From a bacterium (GTDB taxonomy: Bacteria; Actinomycetota; Acidimicrobiia; Spongiisociales; UBA11373): 7,359 bases of DNA. Below are positions 5,600-7,359 of this stretch, one piece after another. Numbering within the stretch: position 1 is the first letter of the stretch; each line of letters starts with the position of its first letter. Under the pieces are notes generated by a model. That model saw only the letters and a program-made list of their open reading frames with translations, made no database searches and was not told the origin of the DNA. A program made the position numbers and the translations under genes. Location of the stretch: the NCBI GenBank assembly GCA_013202595.1, contig JABMPV010000387.1, positions 1 through 7,359 of the forward strand, in the 5' to 3' direction.

Positions 5600-7359
5600 T
5601 CTCGCTTCGGTCGGCCGCCAATCGGGCCGATCCAACTGTCATGACCGTTCGTCTCGACGCGGGCTCTTCGATGACGCCGTCCGCACCCGATAGCCGGGCT
5701 CCCCGCTCGATCGGGGGTGCCGCACGCTCGCTCGCGTCCAGATTCGGGCTGGTGGCACTGGCGATCTTCCTGTGGGCGATCTCCATTCCCGGCGTCGATC
5801 CAGGGAAGATGAGCGACCTCGGCCTGCTCTCAGTGATGCCTCCGTCCGGCTTCCTCGCCGTTGCGGTACTCACTGCCAGTTTCGTCGCCGCCGTGCACCG
5901 TCGTGACCGTGGGTTCGTGATCGCCATCCACTTCGCCGTGCTGATCGTCTTCTTCCACGCCTCGATTGCGCTGATGTACGACGCAGCCCGGTATTCGTGG
6001 GCCTGGAAGCACGTCGGAGTCGTCGATTTCATCCAGAGGACGGGGACGATCGACACCGACATCGCCCTGCTCGACGTCTATCACAACTGGCCGTCGTTCT
6101 TCGGCCTGTCTGCACTCTTCACAGAACTCGGCGGATTCGAGAGCGCCGCCTCGTTCGCTGCATGGTCGTCGACGGTCTTCAATGTGCTCTTCGTCGGTGC
6201 CCTCGTGGTGGTCTACCGGAGCCTGAGCCCCGATCCGCGGGTGGTGTGGTCGGCGACCTGGCTGTTCCTGACGGCGAATTGGGTGGGTCAGGACTACTTC
6301 GCCCCGCAGGCGTTTGCCTTCTTCCTCTATCTGGTGGCTATCGGCGTCCTCTTACGGTGGTACTCGAAGCGTCCGCCGCGGTTGCTGAAACGCTGGACCG
6401 ATTGGTTCCGTCTGCGGGTGCTCGGGGGTGCTCATGTACGCCGCCTCGTCGAGCGGCAGGGCACTGTGACCACCGTCGATTCGATCGAACACGGCACCGG
6501 GGTTGCCGAAGGGAACGCTCCCTCCGAAGGTGACGGCAGGACGCCCGGCGGGCCCTGGGAGGACGATCAGACCAACATCCTGGCCGCCATCATCTTCGTC
6601 ATCCTGCTGGCGATCATCACCAGCCATCCTCTGACGCCGCTGATGTTGACGGCTGCTGTCGCCGGGCTCGCGATCCTCGGTGTCTCCCGATCCAAGGTGA
6701 TGGCCGTCGTGTTCGGAGTGCTGACGGTTGGGTGGATGCTGACGGGGGCGGCGCCGTTCATCACCAGGCAGTTCGCATCGACGGTGGAGGACACCGGATC
6801 TGTGGCGGGCAACATCGGCGGGACGTTCATCGACCTCTCGGCTGCGAGCACCGGCCAGGTGTTGGTCGCCTGGGCGGGCAGATCCCTCGTCGCCCTCATC
6901 GTGGTGCTGGCGATCGCCGGCGCCGTCAGGTGGCTGCGGCACGGCACGCTCGACCTGCGACCCTTCGTCCTTCTGGTGGTTCCGGTGACACTGGTGGTGG
7001 GCGGGTCGTACGACGGTGAGGCGGTCTTCCGGGTGTACCTCTTCTCGCTCCCGTTTGCGACGTTCCTCGCCGCCCACCTGTGGTATCCGGCGCGAAGCGA
7101 GGGCCGGGGTCGCAGGACGCTCATGGCCGTGACCGCCTTGTTCCTTGTCGTGGTGGCGGGCTTCGGATTCGCCTACTTCGGAAAGGACCAGCAGTACTAC
7201 TTCGCCCCCGACGAGGTGCAGGCGGCCGAGTTCGTGCTGACCACGGCCGCAGAGGGGTCACTCATCATCGAGGGGTCGCGCAACTACCCATCTCAGTTCG
7301 TCAACTACGAGCAGTTCGTCTACGTGCCCATCTCCCGTGAGCCTGCGGCCACCCATGCC
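5596..7359 (+). CDS. Multi-pass membrane protein, possible GT-C glycosyltransferase or polysaccharide polymerase (3' end outside window)
   Basis: The frame stays open to the right edge, showing 588 residues counted from GTG 5596. About 11-12 hydrophobic helices can be drawn (for example 50-64, 83-101, 107-127, 183-206, 327-342, 346-362, 428-443, 455-470, 508-527). The first long outer loop (about 128-182) has acidic residues and TIDTDIALLDVYHNWPSFFG (151-170); acidic residues in the first outer loop are typical of GT-C enzymes. NWVGQDYFAPQAFAFFLYL (228-246) looks like a conserved family block, and a charged ~70-residue loop (256-326) is probably cytoplasmic. After the last helix an outer domain begins (about 530 on, with NYEQFVY at 570-576). 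These are the marks of GT-C glycosyltransferases or Wzy-like polymerases, but I cannot name the family with certainty. Starting at GTG 5596 gives a GTGA overlap with the flippase-kinase; ATG 5641 or 5671 would shorten only the polar N-terminus. Its position right after a flippase suits a polymerase or outer-face sugar transferase. Confidence 0.7.
   Translation, partial: MISLRSAANRADPTVMTVRLDAGSSMTPSAPDSRAPRSIGGAARSLASRFGLVALAIFLWAISIPGVDPGKMSDLGLLSVMPPSGFLAVAVLTASFVAAVHRRDRGFVIAIHFAVLIVFFHASIALMYDAARYSWAWKHVGVVDFIQRTGTIDTDIALLDVYHNWPSFFGLSALFTELGGFESAASFAAWSSTVFNVLFVGALVVVYRSLSPDPRVVWSATWLFLTANWVGQDYFAPQAFAFFLYLVAIGVLLRWYSKRPPRLLKRWTDWFRLRVLGGAHVRRLVERQGTVTTVDSIEHGTGVAEGNAPSEGDGRTPGGPWEDDQTNILAAIIFVILLAIITSHPLTPLMLTAAVAGLAILGVSRSKVMAVVFGVLTVGWMLTGAAPFITRQFASTVEDTGSVAGNIGGTFIDLSAASTGQVLVAWAGRSLVALIVVLAIAGAVRWLRHGTLDLRPFVLLVVPVTLVVGGSYDGEAVFRVYLFSLPFATFLAAHLWYPARSEGRGRRTLMAVTALFLVVVAGFGFAYFGKDQQYYFAPDEVQAAEFVLTTAAEGSLIIEGSRNYPSQFVNYEQFVYVPISREPAATHA

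Noticed and set aside
4568..5635. Long open frame of 355 codons on the - strand opposite the kinase domain
   Set aside because: It lies fully antisense to a frame with clear APH motifs. Its translation shows no family motif, and long antisense frames are expected at this G+C content.
5997..6533. + strand open frame of 178 codons inside the last gene in another frame
   Set aside because: The overlapping frame 5596-7359 gives coherent membrane helices; this one gives an Arg-rich sequence without structure.
1..7359. Promoters, rho-independent terminators, tRNA/rRNA genes, CRISPR arrays, insertion sequences
   Set aside because: No gap between genes exists to hold a promoter or terminator. I saw no hairpin followed by a T-run, no tRNA-like fold, no spaced direct repeats and no transposase-like frame.

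Overview
The window is a G+C-rich (roughly two thirds by eye), fully coding stretch with every gene on the + strand. The base composition, the codon use, and the mix of an APH-fold kinase, a FemAB-like transferase and a Wzx-type flippase suggest an actinobacterium, perhaps an environmental lineage such as Acidimicrobiia. That placement is low-confidence inference: there is no rRNA or other phylogenetic marker here.

Layout: (1) 1-525, the 3' end of a family 2 glycosyltransferase; (2) 525-1337, a NodB-type polysaccharide deacetylase; (3) 1334-2440, a FemAB/GNAT-like acyl- or aminoacyl-transferase; (4) 2433-3287, an exported GH16 beta-glycanase; (5) 3287-5599, a 770-residue fusion of a polysaccharide flippase to an APH-fold kinase; (6) 5596 to the right edge, a large multi-pass membrane protein, possibly a GT-C glycosyltransferase or polysaccharide polymerase. 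All five junctions overlap by 1 to 8 bases. The window therefore looks like the interior of one translationally coupled operon, and no promoter, terminator, RNA gene, mobile element or repeat array was found.

Together the genes read as a cell-envelope or exopolysaccharide assembly module. Glycosyltransferase 1 would build a lipid-linked oligosaccharide, the deacetylase and FemAB-like enzyme would modify it, the flippase would move it across the membrane, the last gene may polymerise or further glycosylate it outside, and the GH16 enzyme would trim or release the polymer. The substrate cannot be told from sequence.

The most unusual item is the flippase-kinase fusion. The kinase half keeps the full set of APH catalytic residues, so it is not an obvious pseudokinase. 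A plausible internal start codon lies at the domain boundary. I know of no characterised protein with this architecture; the nearest concepts are mycobacterial MurJ/MviN (flippase plus protein-kinase-like pseudokinase) and the pneumococcal TacF/LicA pairing (teichoic-acid flippase and choline kinase as separate proteins).
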